From Imbricaverruca yamaguchii (Eukaryota > Arthropoda > Thecostraca > Neoverrucidae): a stretch of DNA of 64,000 nucleotides. The stretch covers positions 1,406,907-1,470,906 of the forward strand of contig JAOTOL010001520.1 in NCBI GenBank assembly GCA_034440575.1, read 5' to 3'. Below are positions 1 to 12,879 of the stretch, piece by piece (the stretch's first letter is position 1; the number at the start of each line of letters is the position of its first letter). A program made the position numbers and the translations under genes. The notes under the pieces were generated by a model. It was not told the DNA's origin and made no database searches. It was given only the letters and a program-made list of their open reading frames with translations.

Positions 1-210
1 GCGACATAAGAGCGAGAATAAGTGTATGTGGGAGCATTTTCAGGTGGCACCATTTCTCCAGAAGAGAGCCGTTGACTAACATTTGGAGTTGGAGGTGGAA
101 GGGTGCGTCCGAATGTCCCTGGCTGAGGTGACTTTTGTACTCAGAGGGTCACCTTCAACCACAAATTTCAAGGGCTGGAGGTGCAATTGAAATTCCTGTG
201 GGGGCGCATC

Positions 211-500
211 TCCGGTCAGAGGGTTGCCTCTCTCCAGTCAGAGGGTTGCCTCTCTCCAGTCAGAGGGTCGCCTTTCTCCAGTCAGAGGGTTGCCTCTCTC
301 CAGTTAGAGGGTCGCCTCTCCAGTCAGAGGGTCGCTTCTCCAGTCAGAGGGTTGCCTTTCTCCAGTCAGAGGGTCACCTTTCTCCAGTCCGAAGGTCGCC
401 TCTCCAGTCAGAGGGTCGCCTTCCTCCAGTCAGAGGGTCGCCTCTCCAGTTAGAGGGTCGCCTCTCTCCAGTTAGAGGGTCGCCTCTTCAGTTAGAGGGG
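211..500. repeat. 22-bp minisatellite, about 13 copies
   Basis: The unit is roughly gtcagagggttgcctctctcca. Copies vary by g/a, t/c changes and by loss of 1-3 bases in the pyrimidine part, so the local period is 19-23. An isolated degenerate copy lies at about 141-160. The 148- and 90-residue open frames across it are low-complexity readings of the array in two frames and are not credible proteins. Confidence 0.93.
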
Positions 501-2800
501 GCGCTGCGAAAAGTGACCGGGGGAGGTCTAGCTCCCAATCTCGTTCGCTACCTACACCCTAAATTAGGCCGAATGACGTAAACTATCCCTTAGGCAAACA
601 TTTCAGCAAAATTATTAAACGTAGCTCCGGTCGGACATCAGAGATTCTCACCTCCATACCAGCTGTGCGAGTAAACTAGCCGAGCGAATGGCTGTCGCAG
701 CGCGGAGAGGGAGAGGTGTAATTTGATCCTTTCTGCTCAATGCCTTTCTGAGGATAACTCTTAAGTGGTGTATGCTATCGCTTTCATGTTTAGCTTCTGA
801 TAATTGATGAACACACATTGTGTGAACAAACTTAGTTACAGTTTATTTGAACATCAGAGCTAGGGTGGGCTACAACTAGATCACGACCTCGTCTTAATCC
901 AATACTTTGATGTGCATTCAAACATTTTTTGTTTGTTTAGAAAGAACCGTACTATCCAAAGTGTAAGATAGGTGTTTAGTGAAATGATCAGAGACGAACT
1001 TTAAAAATGACCTGGATCGCATCCCTAAGTGAAGTAAAATATTAAACTATAGAAATGTTCGCCGGGCTTTATCTAGCTAATCATTAAAAAAGAAAACTAG
1101 AAATATAACTAGCATTAAGTTATCACATCTATGGAGGCGTTTTCAAGTTGCCATCGGGTCATGTCGATGAGCTTTGACCTGAACCGGCTCGATAGTATAT
1201 AAAGTCCAAGAATTCAAGATGAAAACACATTGGCACGGAGTCACGAAAATTTTACACGCCGAGGTCATTTCCGATGCGAAAATGGCCCAGAAATTCGGTT
1301 CAAGTTATTGTATTTTTTTCTTCAAGTAATGGTCAAGCTTCGTCTTTGAATTCCAAAGAGGTTGGTGAAAAATATCCTCACTTTGTCATTGGGGAACTAT
1401 TTATCTTGTTGTATGTATCATCCACTTCGAATATTGCCACCATCATCATTTCATTTTATATTTCCAAGCATTTGACCTTGACGAACGTGGTAACCTTGAC
1501 CTTTGCATCTGCCACTTATGTTAAACTATGTCTTCAACTTGCCCGTCATCAATGCTAAAGCGTGAAATCGCATTTGGCTTACGACCAGGGTCAGAAATAT
1601 ATTTTGCAGAACGGTGACTGCTCCCCGACATGGACATGATTCACGTGCCCTGGAAGGTCAACCGGAACAGAAAGGGAAAACAGGGGCAAAAACATCCTTA
1701 AAGCTTATGATTGTAGCGACATCATGCTGTGCATCGCATCTCTCCATCTGGGGTAAGAACAATAGCTAGTTTGGTGGTGCTAATTGACAATTCCCGTCCC
1801 ACTACAGAGGGCAAAACCTACCCCACACGACTACGGCTCTTTCTGGGACACAATATTTTGTTGTATGCTTCCCAATGCGGCTTCTAACGTCTATGCCCAA
1901 GATAAGACAATCTCATTCGGCTGGTGCGTGATATTAAATTTCGCCAATGCAGGAAACACAAACACAACAGCAACTTAGAGAACTGCCGCATTCGACCGAG
2001 TTCGCAAGTGCGCGCTCACACACAGACCCCACAAGCCGCCAGGATTAAGTGGTGAATACTTGACATATTTCATCCTCAATTTTTTTTTCGAGGAAATCTT
2101 TCAAGGTCAGATGCGACAGCGTCACCTCCAACACCACATCTGAGGATCAAGGCCTATTGCATGGCAACGAGCTCATCACGACTACCGATGTGCTTGCCGA
2201 CCGCGCCGGCAAACCAATTCACTTGTACTTCTTGCGCACCACGTAGCCGGTGGAACAACTACACGATGCTTCCGAAAAGCTGCACACATAATTTAAAAAA
2301 GCGCGAGATAACATTGCAAAGTGGTGCAAAACGTACGGTTCAATCTGCCCGCAGTAAAATCAGCCACAACCGCATATAGCCGTCTGCGTCACACACCCAC
2401 AAACTCGCTTCGCATCGATAGCACTGCCATCAGACAAGCTAAAAGTTTCAAGTTCAATTTCAGTAGTTCAATTGGATGAAACGCTTAGATTCATTACACA
2501 TACCACTTCTCGGTGGCGGATCTATAGAAAGGGACAATTGAGGACATTAGATATGTGGCGCCCATCCAGGACGTTCGAGTGTTCCCCTCCCCCTGATCAA
2601 AGAGGCTTTCTATCGATAACGCACTCAGAATAGAAAGGGCCCCTTCTCAAGAGAAGTGTAGTCTCTCCATTACATGTGCCCCTTCTCGATCAACATTCTT
2701 GGATCCGCTCCTATCACGGACATCACAGAGATGGGCGAAGCACATCAACCACCTCTGTGTTCAAACAGGCACACATTGATGCGGTGACAGGGGAGTACTG
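501..2800. other. Unique-looking sequence, no gene recognised
   Basis: Moderately AT-rich sequence with many stops in all frames. Only short open frames (up to about 94 codons) occur and none resembles a known family. A TATATAAAG-like string near 1195-1203 could be a TATA box, but nothing downstream supports a gene. Confidence 0.5.
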
Positions 2801-2804
2801 TTGC

Positions 2805-3045
2805 TGCTTCTTCACCAACAGGGTAGTAGAACACTGGAACCAGCTGCCAGAAAACATTGTTAGTAGCAGCACATTGAACATCTTTAAAAACAGCATAGCC
2901 AATCATAAGAATAGAGGGCTTGCTTTTCGGTATTAAAGGGAGGGCTGATTGACAGATTTTGTGGGTGACTGGTTCAGTGTACAGAGTGCAAGCAAGAAGG
3001 GCCCTTGTGGTTCATAGTTGCACTAATATTTTATGTCTTTATGTA
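2805..3045 (+). mobile_element. CR1-like LINE, 5'-truncated 3' end (copy 1)
   Basis: Translation around 2805-2936 reads FFTNRVVEHWNQLPE followed by a short SSSTLNIFKNS tail. This is the usual C-terminus of CR1/L2-type reverse transcriptase proteins. The coding end and the following ~110 bp of 3' UTR are closely similar, about 90% by eye, to 46325-46566, so both belong to one family. A C-to-A change makes a TAA five codons before the stop used by the other copy. Sequence upstream of ~2805 does not match the other copy, which fits a 5'-truncated insertion. No target-site duplication was identified. Confidence 0.85.
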
Positions 3046-6000
3046 TTTATGCTTCACAAAGCAATAGTTCCGAATCACCCTTGAATACAGCAGCATTATC
3101 TCCAATACCACTTTGTCGGCAATGACCGAACATTTGGCAGTTATTCAAAGCAGTTGTAGCAAAGCATCCATGGGAGTCCTCGGCAGAGCAGCCACAGGAG
3201 TGATCAGAAGTGCAGCCACACGGGTTCTTGGCAGAGCAGCCACAGGAAACATCAGCAGCGCACTTATATTTGGCCCAACAGTGCAGGAGCAGACATTTCT
3301 TTCCTCCGACTTAGGAGGATGCAATAGGTGCTAGCTATCACGTCACAATACACTCGATTGAACATCGCCCGGTACAGCTCTGTTTTTGTTCTGACGGATT
3401 CGACAAGGGCTGAGTTGATCGCAAACTGAATCAATGTATCATGTAAGATGTCACGGCTCTTTTAGATTTAAGCTTCCCCATGATAACCACGGTAGCTTGA
3501 TCGTGAACTGCCCTTCTGGACCTACACTCAACCAACGGTCGGGTGGCTGCTCTCGGCCAGGAAGCCAGTCACCGCCTCAGTAGCTGACTCTGTCCACCTT
3601 CATTGAGCGTGCTACCAACAACAACACCCACACAACTTTGATTAAGTCAATCCTCAAACTTTCCAGGCATCCACTGGAAAAGGTGCACCTTTTCCGCTGG
3701 AGCAGTGGCCATACTGACGCTTGCGCTATCATTATTCCAGAGGCGCAAAAAGACACGCACAGGGATCTGTTCAGGTGCATAGCCTATCCTCCAGGCATGC
3801 TGCTCTCGAAACTATTCGCCGGGTGCTCTGCATTCAGAAGATGAATTGCATCTTCTGGGATGTTCATTGTGGGAACATTGTTTCCGTTCTCACTTTGGGG
3901 ACACCATTCTGCATCTTTTTAGTTGAACACTATTTTGCAGCGCTGAATCTGCATGGACAGCGTGTTGTGGTGCTAGGCAATTGGGGGCACTCAAGTTCAT
4001 CAGAATCGTTGCCGCAAGCGTCCTCAGGAATCACTCGCTACAAAACTAACCAATGACGATCAATTGATAACGCTAGTCATATCGACAACCAATGGAAACA
4101 ACCGAGGTAACTCACATACCTCTGCGATTGGTCGATCCGTGTTCAGCATCCGCACGCAACTCTATGCAGGGCAATTAGTTCTCTCCAGTACCAATTAGGC
4201 CCACGCAGCGACCAATTAGATGCCAGCAGCAGATGCAGCCCAGGATATAGAAGGAATTCTGCCCTTCGCTATGGCAGTAAAGGTTACTAACGTATTGCTT
4301 GTGTGTGATATACGACCATTAGTGTTTCGAAAATTAAACATTGCTCTATGTGGAGGGGAGGTGGCAAGTTATTCCTCTGCTTTCAGGATCTGGCTGGAAA
4401 ACGAAAAGCCCAAGTTGGTAAGACGTGCCAAAGCTGAGTTTGCATCAATTTTACATCTCTCAGCACTTCGTGTACGTATGAAGTGCTCAGGTAGGATTTC
4501 AACATTACAGACGTGTCAGAAATGCTGAGCCACATGACGGTGAACGTGGTCTCGAAGGTCTGCATCGCGAAATCGGTCACATATGGCGATGTCCAGAATA
4601 GTACTGAATATTTTACCACCGATGGACCTGGCACTGGCTGCACGACCATACATTCAATATTGAAAAGCTAAACATTGTCAGGAAGTCAGCTTAACACTGA
4701 CACATTTGGCTTTCTCGCGGCCTCGACCTTCAATTCCACACTTTCCAAATGCTAACAAGAATGCCTCCATTCGCATTGAGAGGCACTTGTAGGGAAAAGG
4801 TAATGCAATTGTTCCTAAGTACCAAGAATGGACTGTGGGTATGGGTCCGAGCCTGCACGATTGTGAGCGTGCCAGAGCATACAAAGTGAGCGTCTACCTC
4901 GTCCCGAAACATGCTTGTTCCGTTGGAACAAACGGACTGGACTAGGCTCGTCACGTAGCGACACCGATGCGAACACATCTTCACTGGTGGATCCGGACCC
5001 CAGGCTTGAATAGGAAAACCTGCCGGAGATGGTCAAAACAGCGACAGCAAATGCCCAGTGCTTTCTTCAGACTTTGGAAAGCTCTACAAACCAGATTACG
5101 TCACCCATAAGAACATCCACATTCGACCAAATCAGGAGCGTAGGATCGCAAGATCAATTTGGGGGCTCAGCCCTGGGTCAATCAACCTAAGGTAGCTCGA
5201 AATACAAATTTATCCACGATTTAGATCATTATATTTTGCAATCTTGAAAAGCAGACCATAATTTCATAAATACTATTTTCCTTCTCCAAGTTTTTAATAT
5301 TCCCACCTAGCCTATCGAGAAGCATCATCATCAGGCTAATCGAAAAACTACTACAAAATATGGAGAATCCACTTTGTGCCGAAACGACTTCTTCTCCTTT
5401 CGCTTCACGTTGTGCCTAAGTTCATCATCGTTTATATATTTCTTAATGTTGCCTTAAATTTCCGTTGAACAAAACGGATTAAGAACAGTACGAAAAGAAA
5501 CAACATGCAGCTACCATAGCAAACTCCACATTGCGACCGGTGCCAAATGACCAGTGTGATTATCGATTTGAGAAAACTTAAAATATGATTGGTTGTACTG
5601 TTTCGGTTTACTAAAGATAACAGTCACCAGCAATAATACAGAATACTTAGAAGAACGGCGAGAATATCGTCACCATTCATACATTTTGGGCACTCTTACA
5701 CCTACCTAGGTTTAACAAGAATAGTATGATGTATTCGACATTTGTGCAGCATTGCCAGTATTTTTCATGGGGTTGACTTCTAAAGTTGGAGGAGTGGGCG
5801 GGCTGCCAAATTGGGGGAGTAGGCTAAGCTGCAAGTTGGGGAAAGGGTTGGAACTCGTCCAACTGAATAGGATCCTGCACGCTTGAACTAAGCTCATCTT
5901 CATAAAATGTTGTAGCTCTTCGATAAGTGCTTGAACTTTGCCGGCTTTGGGGACCATGGCCGAAAGGTGATTTATTTAGATCTCCTAATAGTGTACAGTT

Positions 6001-6285
6001 TGCGAAGGAATATGTGCAAGCAGCTTGCACATATCCCAACTTCTAGCTGATTTGAAAGAAGTGGCGACTGGCAATATGAAACGAGTGGCACATTCGGTAG
6101 CACAAAATAATAATAATTGTATTCATTTTTCACCAAGGTGATCACTCACGCCAACATGTACTAAAATATAGCCAGTGTCAACCAGTACCAATATGTTGGA
6201 GTACCGTACAAATTCCTGGGTAATTTGGCTGTGAACGCAAAATTGTTGTTGTTGTTAGAGAACGCATGTCGCGTCGCTTGACATC
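3046..6285. other. No gene recognised; small 24-bp repeat and a coding-like stretch
   Basis: A short 24-bp triplication built around gcagagcagccacagga lies at 3170-3252. A plus-strand frame at about 4487-4669 reads like ordinary protein (SEMLSHMTVNVVSKVCIAKS and onward), but no family was recognised and it is short. The rest has stops in all frames. A gttgttgttgtt run precedes the 65-bp array at 6242-6254. Confidence 0.4.
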
Positions 6286-6286
6286 G

Positions 6287-7478
6287 CGTCTCCTGGCGCC
6301 AGTGTCGGTCCTTCACGGGCTGGGCAGGCGGCTCGGCACCGTTATCAGCTCGAGTCGCCTACACCAGTGTCGGTCCTTCACGGGCCGGGCAGGCGGCTCG
6401 TCATCGTTATCAGCTCGAGTCGCCTGTACCAGTGTCGGTCCTTCACGGGCCCGGCAGGCGGCTCGGTACCGTTATCAGCTCGAGTCGCCTATACCAGTGT
6501 CGGTCCTTCACGGGCCCGGCAGGCGGCTCGTCACCGTTATCAGCTCGAGTCGCCTGTACCAGTGTCGGTCCTTCACGGGCCGGGCAGGCGGCTCGTCACC
6601 GTTATCAGCTCGAGTCGCCTGTACCAGTGTCGGTCCTTCACGGGCCGGGCAGGCGTCTCGGTACCGTTATCAGCTCGAGTCGCCTACACCAGTGTCGGTC
6701 CTTCACGGGCCGGGCAGGCGGCTCGTCATCGTTATCAGCTCGAGTCGCCTGTACCAGTGTCGGTCCTTCACGGGCCGGGCAGGCGTCTCGGTACCGTTAT
6801 CAGCTCGAGTCGCCTGTACCAGTGTCGGTCCTTCACGGGCCGGGCAGGCGGCTCGTCACCGTTATCAGCTCGAGTCGCCTGTACCAGTGTCGGTCCTTTA
6901 CGGGCTGGGCAGGCGGCTCGTCACCGTTATCAGCTCGAGTCGCCTACACCAGTGTCGGTCCTTCACGGGCCGGGCAGGCGTCTCGGTACCGTTATCAGCT
7001 CGAGTCGCCTGTACCAGTGTCGGTCCTTCACAGGCCGGGCAGGCGGCTCGTCACCGTTATCAGCTTGAGTCGCCTACACCAGTGTCGGTCCTTCACGGGC
7101 CGGGCAGGCGTCTCGGCACCGTTATCAGCTCGAGTCGCCTACACCAGTGTCGGTCCTTCACGGGCCGGGCAGGCGTCTCGGCACCGTTATCAGCTCGAGT
7201 CGCCTGTACCAGTGTCGGTCCTTCACGGACCGGGCAGGCGGCTCGTCACCGTTATCAGCTCGAGTCGCCTACACCAGTGTCGGTCCTTCACGGGCCGGGC
7301 AGGCGGCTCGGCACCGTTATCAGCTCGAGTCGCCTGTACCAGTGTCGGTCCTTCACGGACCGGGCAGGCGGCTCGTCACCGTTATCAGCTCGAGTCGCCT
7401 ACACCAGTGTCGGTCCTTCACGGGCCCGGCAGGCGGCTCGGCACCGTTATCAGCTCCAGTCGCTCGACGAGTGTCGGG
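6287..7478. repeat. 65-bp minisatellite, about 18 copies
   Basis: Each unit begins cagtgtcggtccttcacggg and ends tcgagtcgcctacac or tcgagtcgcctgtac. Copies are very homogeneous, mainly varying at gtac/acac, ggctcgtc/gtctcggt and ggcc/gccc. The last unit decays at 7455-7478. Because 65 leaves remainder 2 on division by 3 and the unit has no stop in any plus-strand frame, all three frames stay open. This yields apparent proteins of 443, 352 and 233 residues with a shared 65-residue period. They are repeat artefacts. Each unit also holds a CTCGAG site. Confidence 0.97.
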
Positions 7479-7743
7479 ACAGCGCCTTGATCTTCGCCGC
7501 ACCGGAATTGGTTGCATATTCCGCCACTGACCGAGGGCAATGTCTGAAGTCCGGCGACCAGCAAATTCAGGTGCTTTCCCCCAGTGTCTCGGCTTAATAG
7601 GATGGCAAAAAGACGATGCATGTCAGTGAAGGGCATTCAGGGTATTCTGAAACAAAGCGGTGCTACCGGAGGCAGTACGATCGGGATGAAGTTGGCGGCT
7701 TGAACGGTTTGGTGTCCGAGAGTGACGAAGGTTTCGAGATCAA

Positions 7744-7812
7744 AAGATGTCCGCTGCAGCTGCTGCTGTTGTTGCTGCTGCTACTGTTGTCAGTGCCGTC
7801 ATTGCTGCTGCA
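7744..7812 (+). repeat. Imperfect CTG/GTT trinucleotide run
   Basis: A stretch of gctgctgctgttgttgctgctgctactgttg type with interruptions. Read on the plus strand it codes for Ala/Val, Leu or Cys depending on frame. Confidence 0.8.
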
Positions 7813-7959
7813 TCACTTGCTGGCACAATACCTCTTGCCCAACAGCAAACGCAACCGAACAGCACCCAGTTGGCGCGCAATATCGACGCCACGCTGGACG
7901 AAAATAGGTGCCCCCAGCCGCCCCAGCCGCCGTACAAGTTCATCGAGTCGACAAATTAG
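7747..7959 (+). CDS. Possible small ORF or exon remnant, unknown product
   Basis: Seventy codons from an ATG. The first ~28 residues are Ala/Val-rich and encoded by the CTG/GTT run. The rest (AQQQTQPNSTQLARNIDATL, then a short QPPQPP segment) has a composition like the disordered flank of a regulatory protein. No domain is recognised. Competing frames through the same trinucleotide run are equally open, and no splice or promoter signal is compelling. It may be chance. Confidence 0.15.
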   Translation: MSAAAAAVVAAATVVSAVIAAASLAGTIPLAQQQTQPNSTQLARNIDATLDENRCPQPPQPPYKFIESTN

Positions 7960-9281
7960 ACATCCGCGACATCTGAGTGAGTGAATATAGTTGCGAACAT
8001 AATGAGAGCGGGAGTATTTAACGTTGCATCTATTTACAATGAAAACAAATAAGAAGGTGGAAAGATCACATAGTGGCATTCAGGTGATGTCTAACGGGCT
8101 ATTTCCAACTGCTTGGAAATGCTCAAATACCTTAGAAAGACAAGCTCTTCGGCAGACAGAATGCGCACAGCCTCTCGCCAGCCTTGATAGAATGCGTCCG
8201 AAAACCCGCTGCTGTCAGTGAGCACCGGCCAGGTCCCCCGGGAAGTGAGCTCGGCCAACTTCGGACGGGAACTACTGCACCACTGGGTAACAGCGCACGT
8301 TCAAGCACGCGGTCTCCAAGAGTGTGGAAGAGGGAACCTTTTCGGGCTGAGGAAACTGCCCAGGGCAGAGGAGGACGATGAGGTGTCCGGATTCAGTGCC
8401 GGTGCGTTCCCGCTCCGAAGTACGAGGCGCCTTCGTTGTACGGACTGCGCAGACTCCCTGCCAGAATAAGGTTTTAATGGGTCGAAGGACAGGCTCCATT
8501 AACTCCAAATGACTCCATTTGTTCCTGTTGATTGTGTCCCTGCTCAAATTTTGCATTAAAAACAAAAATAAGTTGCAATGCATTCATCCGATTCACATTT
8601 TCCGCCCCGAGATCGACCGAGTTGCAATCGAAACCTCAGGAGAATAAGCGCCCCCGAAGACCCAGAAGTACGATTACTTTTCGCGCCTTCATGCAGACAG
8701 GCTAAGCATAATTACAAAATGCCAAAAGTGACCTCATGCGGCTCGCCAGGTCAAGCTGATAATTAACCTGGATTATCTTTGGTACATAACATTACCCTTA
8801 CTTGCTATTCTTGAAAAGTCAGAGTGTATGTAATAGCCACTTATATCATCTAACTGCGGTGGACGTTGCAAGACAATATGGGGTCAAGTCACTGGGAAAT
8901 GATCCGAAACATCTCGCTAGTATGCTTAGCGGACGTTTTGAAGAGTAAATTTAGACGGCCACGAAGTAAAAATGACTAAACCAGAGTCGACATGACACTT
9001 TTACTTGTTAGTTTGGAAGGGTCGGGTGTTCAATTACTCTCCCAATATTTAGAGACATTAGAAAGTCAGCCGCACTCTGGGGCCAAGCCGCACCATATTG
9101 TCATCTATTGCACAGCGACATCTATTCAATGTGTGGTGGTCTACGTCTACCGGTTATTTGGTTGATTTTGGGTGGGGGAGGATTATTAAAATTATCAAAG
9201 CTTTTCCTTGCTTGTCTCCAATTGGGTGTAAAGTGAAGCAGCTACAAGAACGCTTTGCATTTCATACCCAATTCGGATAGT

Positions 9282-9282
<1 letters not shown>
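7960..9282. other. No gene recognised
   Basis: GC-richer at 8100-8470, where overlapping 65-103-codon frames on both strands are open but unlike any known protein. AT-richer afterwards. No repeats of note. Confidence 0.45.

Positions 9283-9327
<45 letters not shown>
9283..9327. repeat. (TA)n microsatellite
   Basis: About 21 uninterrupted TA units, followed 20 bp later by a T13 run. Confidence 0.97.
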
Positions 9328-9329
<2 letters not shown>

Positions 9330-9456
9330 GTATACATTATTTTTTTTTTTTTGGGTTATGACGAGAACTTCTGTATATTTCAAGAGCGCCTTGCCCAGCT
9401 TAGAAAAATCAAGGTGGGTAGCTGCGCAATGTGTCAATTAGTAGCAAAGTTGCATG

Positions 9457-9560
9457 TTGTGTGAAGCTTCAACACTGAATGGTTCTCATGTGGAATGTCA
9501 CGTGATGCTTCACCAATGAATGCTTCTCATGTGCCACGTCACGCGATGCTTCACCATGAA
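9457..9560. repeat. 41-bp tandem repeat, two copies plus a partial
   Basis: The motif ttctcatgtg starts at 9483 and again at 9524, and the flanking cacgtgatgcttcaccaatg-like sequence repeats with it. A third partial copy precedes at ~9457. Confidence 0.8.
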
Positions 9561-11558
9561 GCAGGGAAACCTGTGAGAAGTGTCCTATAGGTTACCGACA
9601 GCAAAACCGATCGCGTGTCAGCGATCATATATCGATACCGAGGCGGGCTAACGGTCTTGAACACAGCTTCCAATTTGCAAGATGCTCGACGATGTGCCGG
9701 AGTGCCCCCTCCCCCCTGTATGACAATATTGTCTCCGTGGGAGGCGCCAGAGAGGAGATTGTGTCAGGTGTAGAGACAGCACCGCGTCTCCCTAGTTTGC
9801 TGTGAAATTTGGAGCACCTAATGGACATAGTCGATTTTGGTTCTGTGTCGAACCGATTCTGTGCCGCAAAAAGCGAGCTTGGCAGCTGTTGATGCTTGCC
9901 TGGCAAGCAATTGACAATTGAAATCAACCAAAATATCTGCAGCGTTGGAATAGTGTGATATACTTTTGGTTAATTGGCCCCTTGATGGGTGATTTGGCGT
10001 CCATATATATATTTCGTTTGGCACTCGGACCTATGGAGTTGCACTTCTCCAATATTGGGAAGACTCGCATCTAACGCACTTGGCATTCCACTCACAAATG
10101 GTCTCCCGAAACGTCACCGGTGTCCTCAGCCAATGCAGCAGACGGTATGGTTGAACACCAACGATGAGGTTGCATACTAGATAATCGATGAGGGTGTTAC
10201 ATGCCTTCCTTCGTCCATGCATGCCACCAACACCACCAACATGTGCATGCCACGAACACGAAGAACAGCTGGCAGAGACTGATGCTGCCAGCTGCCCCGT
10301 CCAACATCTTTAGCCAGCTGACTATTTTTGACGCCACCCTCAGTCAGGTCGCCACGTTCAATGGCAACATGATTGTTTCAACTTGGAAATTTCATCACGC
10401 CCTTCCAACGAACTTTGATTGCGCCGAACGCTGTCGTGTGCGAGCGTCCTCTGAGCGTTATAAATATCCGTTCCGAAGCCAGCGGCACCAATCTGCGGGT
10501 CCGCTCCTCTCCAGGACAACTTCCTCGGCAGCTGGCCGCGTCCGGGCCCAGAGTTTTGATGACGTCATCTCGGCTTGCCGACGTCACAGCTGGAGCAACG
10601 GAAGCGCTCCGGAGACGCCATCTGCCAATGAACGTCAGAGATAATGTTGGGCACGCAGCCATAAAAATATTTAATAGGGGCCGAACCGGGGTCGAAAATC
10701 TTGATAGAAGGGGAGGGAGCGTACGTCTAGAATGGTGCCAACGGTTAGAACAAAAATCGAGATGGGATTCTGACACCCAAATCCTCTCTGAAGAGCTCGT
10801 CTGATGTTTTTTAATTTGAAAAAAGTAAGATGAGTAAGACTAAAATGTCTTCGATAATTGAACGTTTATAAAAGTAAAGTTAGGAGGATATTCAACGATG
10901 GCATTGACACAAAATCTCGCACTTCAAGGACCGTCCTTTCAGTGCAATAATATCAAAACAGAGTCAAGTCATGTTTGAAGTAGAATTGATTTTCTTTCTG
11001 CGCAGCGGATCATCAGACCTACGCTAAATTTTGCGTACAAATCGTTCACCTGCGGAGCAGCACAGAACAGCCTGGGCGCGATGAAGAACTCTGATGGCGA
11101 AGGGGATATTTTCTAAGAGGAACGACTTCGATTGAAAAATTCGTTGAGTGACGAGCAGGGATGGATGCGCTCCAGCATATTGCAGGGGAGCATGCTCGTC
11201 TCAAGGAAGCGCATCTTCGTCTAAAAGGAGCGATTTTGGATGAAAATCCGTTCCACGGGGAGGGGAGAGGCTCTTCTATCCGCCTCAGAGGCCGTCTGAT
11301 CATCTCAGATGTGTCAGGTCGGTCACCTTCGCCCACTCTATCGAACACGCTATGTCTCGCTGTGCTGAAACCTCAGACACACAATGTCCAAGATAGTGGT
11401 GTAAGGCTATGGGGAAATGCAATGTCAGAGCAAATTTCCGCTCACATGGACATACTCGATTTTTGCTGTTTTCTTCAATCAATGTCCACCTGAAACACTC
11501 CACCAACATCAATAGCTCGCTCAGCCAGGGTAACAAAGATGCCATAAAGGTCATGTCT
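9561..11558. other. No gene recognised; open GC-rich segment at 10.2-10.8 kb
   Basis: Between 10201 and 10804 two plus-strand frames (147 and 143 codons) and one minus frame (132 codons) are open together. That pattern fits GC-rich non-coding DNA as well as a decayed exon. TGACGTCA-like strings occur at 10558-10586. No domain was recognised. Confidence 0.4.
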
Positions 11559-11683
11559 ATATATATATATATGTATACACACATATGCATATACATACAC
11601 ATATATACATATATATATATACATATATATTTATATATATGTATATATATACACATATGTATACATATATTTATATATAACTT
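11559..11683. repeat. Interrupted (TA)n/(TACA)n microsatellite
   Basis: Alternating purine-pyrimidine tract with tatacacacatatgcata-type interruptions. Confidence 0.95.
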
Positions 11684-12525
11684 CAATATCCCGTGATGTT
11701 CTGTAGATTTAAATGCATTTTTTTATCAAAATACTGTTCTAAATCGATCCGCAATCATTAGGTAATAACATCCGATAATATTTGGACATTCGATCATTCT
11801 CATGGAATTGCCCACCAAGCAGTCTACGGTCCAGTCTTTGTATTCGGGATCATGGAACCACATCGACTGCTACACTGGTTACAAGGAAACCGCCTGCATC
11901 CTTGGATGGATGCACCCACACAGAAACCAAACGCTTCTGAAGCATGCATTCACGAACATATAAATTGTCCATCTTGGAGCTCAGTGATCGTGTTAACACT
12001 TGGAAATATAAACATACATAACGTGCGAGCCTTTACAAACCATCATGCATCACAATTGGTATGACCTGCATGGATTTTACCTGAACGGATCTGCTAACTA
12101 ACACGTTGTCAAGGCAGACTGAATTTCGATGAAACTCATGGAGCTTAGTTTGTTTTTCTACCTCAAATATATTTTTGGTACCATCTCGTAGAAGCTGCAG
12201 ATGCCCACCGACTCCGTCCATGTGACCTTTCACTGATTTACTGGTCGACTGTAAATCTGAGCAAAATCTGGTGCCATTAGATTGCAGCACGCACGATGCT
12301 GATTTATGTCCTTCATCGGTATGTGTCCCACGAGCTTTTAACTTCACTGAGGTCAAAAGAGAGATTAGAACGGCTACCGCCCACCCATATGGGAAGGATG
12401 ACAAAGTGCTCTGGCAGACGACCGTTGGTGATCGATCTTTGGTAGACGACCGATCAGGAAAGCAAGTCGGTGACATCACGCGAACTTCCATGGTCTCTGT
12501 GGCAAAGTTGTGCAGATCAATATGC
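11684..12525. other. No gene recognised
   Basis: The longest open frame is a 186-codon minus-strand one (12593-12033), which also runs through the dispersed repeat at its 5' end. It shows no motif I can name and is probably chance. Confidence 0.4.
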
Positions 12526-12688
12526 CTGAAGATGCGCCATCCGAAAGCACTCGTCGAGTAGGGCCAGAAACCACCCTGAAATTTTCCCCTCAAAACGTGA
12601 CGTCACTAGGAGGGTTTATGGGGTCACGATTGACGTCATGTTTTGGGTTCCGGGGAATTCATTTTGAGGAAGATTTTAAAAGCAAAAT
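12526..12688 (+). repeat. 163-bp dispersed repeat, copy A
   Basis: Starts ctgaagatgcgcca and ends ttttaaaagcaaaat. It aligns without gaps to 17229-17391 with only about a dozen differences, and with gaps to the reverse complement of 35282-35419. Internal landmarks are aacgtgacgtcactagg and gattgacgtcat. It contains no coding potential and no clear terminal inverted repeats, so its class (solo non-autonomous element or fragment of a larger one) is unknown. Confidence 0.9.
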
Positions 12689-12879
12689 ATACGCTTAGAA
12701 TATACTTTGTAAATAAGAAACCTGGGATACATTTCAAGTAATCCCTTCGCTCACTCCTAGCCTTGGAATTGGTCGGGTGAAGCTCAGTTTGTACATAGCT
12801 CTGTCAACGTTGCGCCAACGAGCTGCTCTAACTTGGCCAGGTAGCTCTCAGTCAGAGCCTCCGGCTGCATGATCCGCTG

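Noticed and set aside
1190..1205. TATATAAAG core promoter
   Set aside because: A TATA-like string alone is common in AT-rich DNA, and no gene or initiator context follows.
5325..5345. CTGATGATGATGCTTCTCGA on the minus strand as a ribozyme core
   Set aside because: No GAAA follows at a suitable distance and stem II does not form.
6266..7597. 443-residue Arg/Ser-rich protein
   Set aside because: It is a read-through of a stop-free 65-bp tandem repeat, and the same peptide appears in all three frames.
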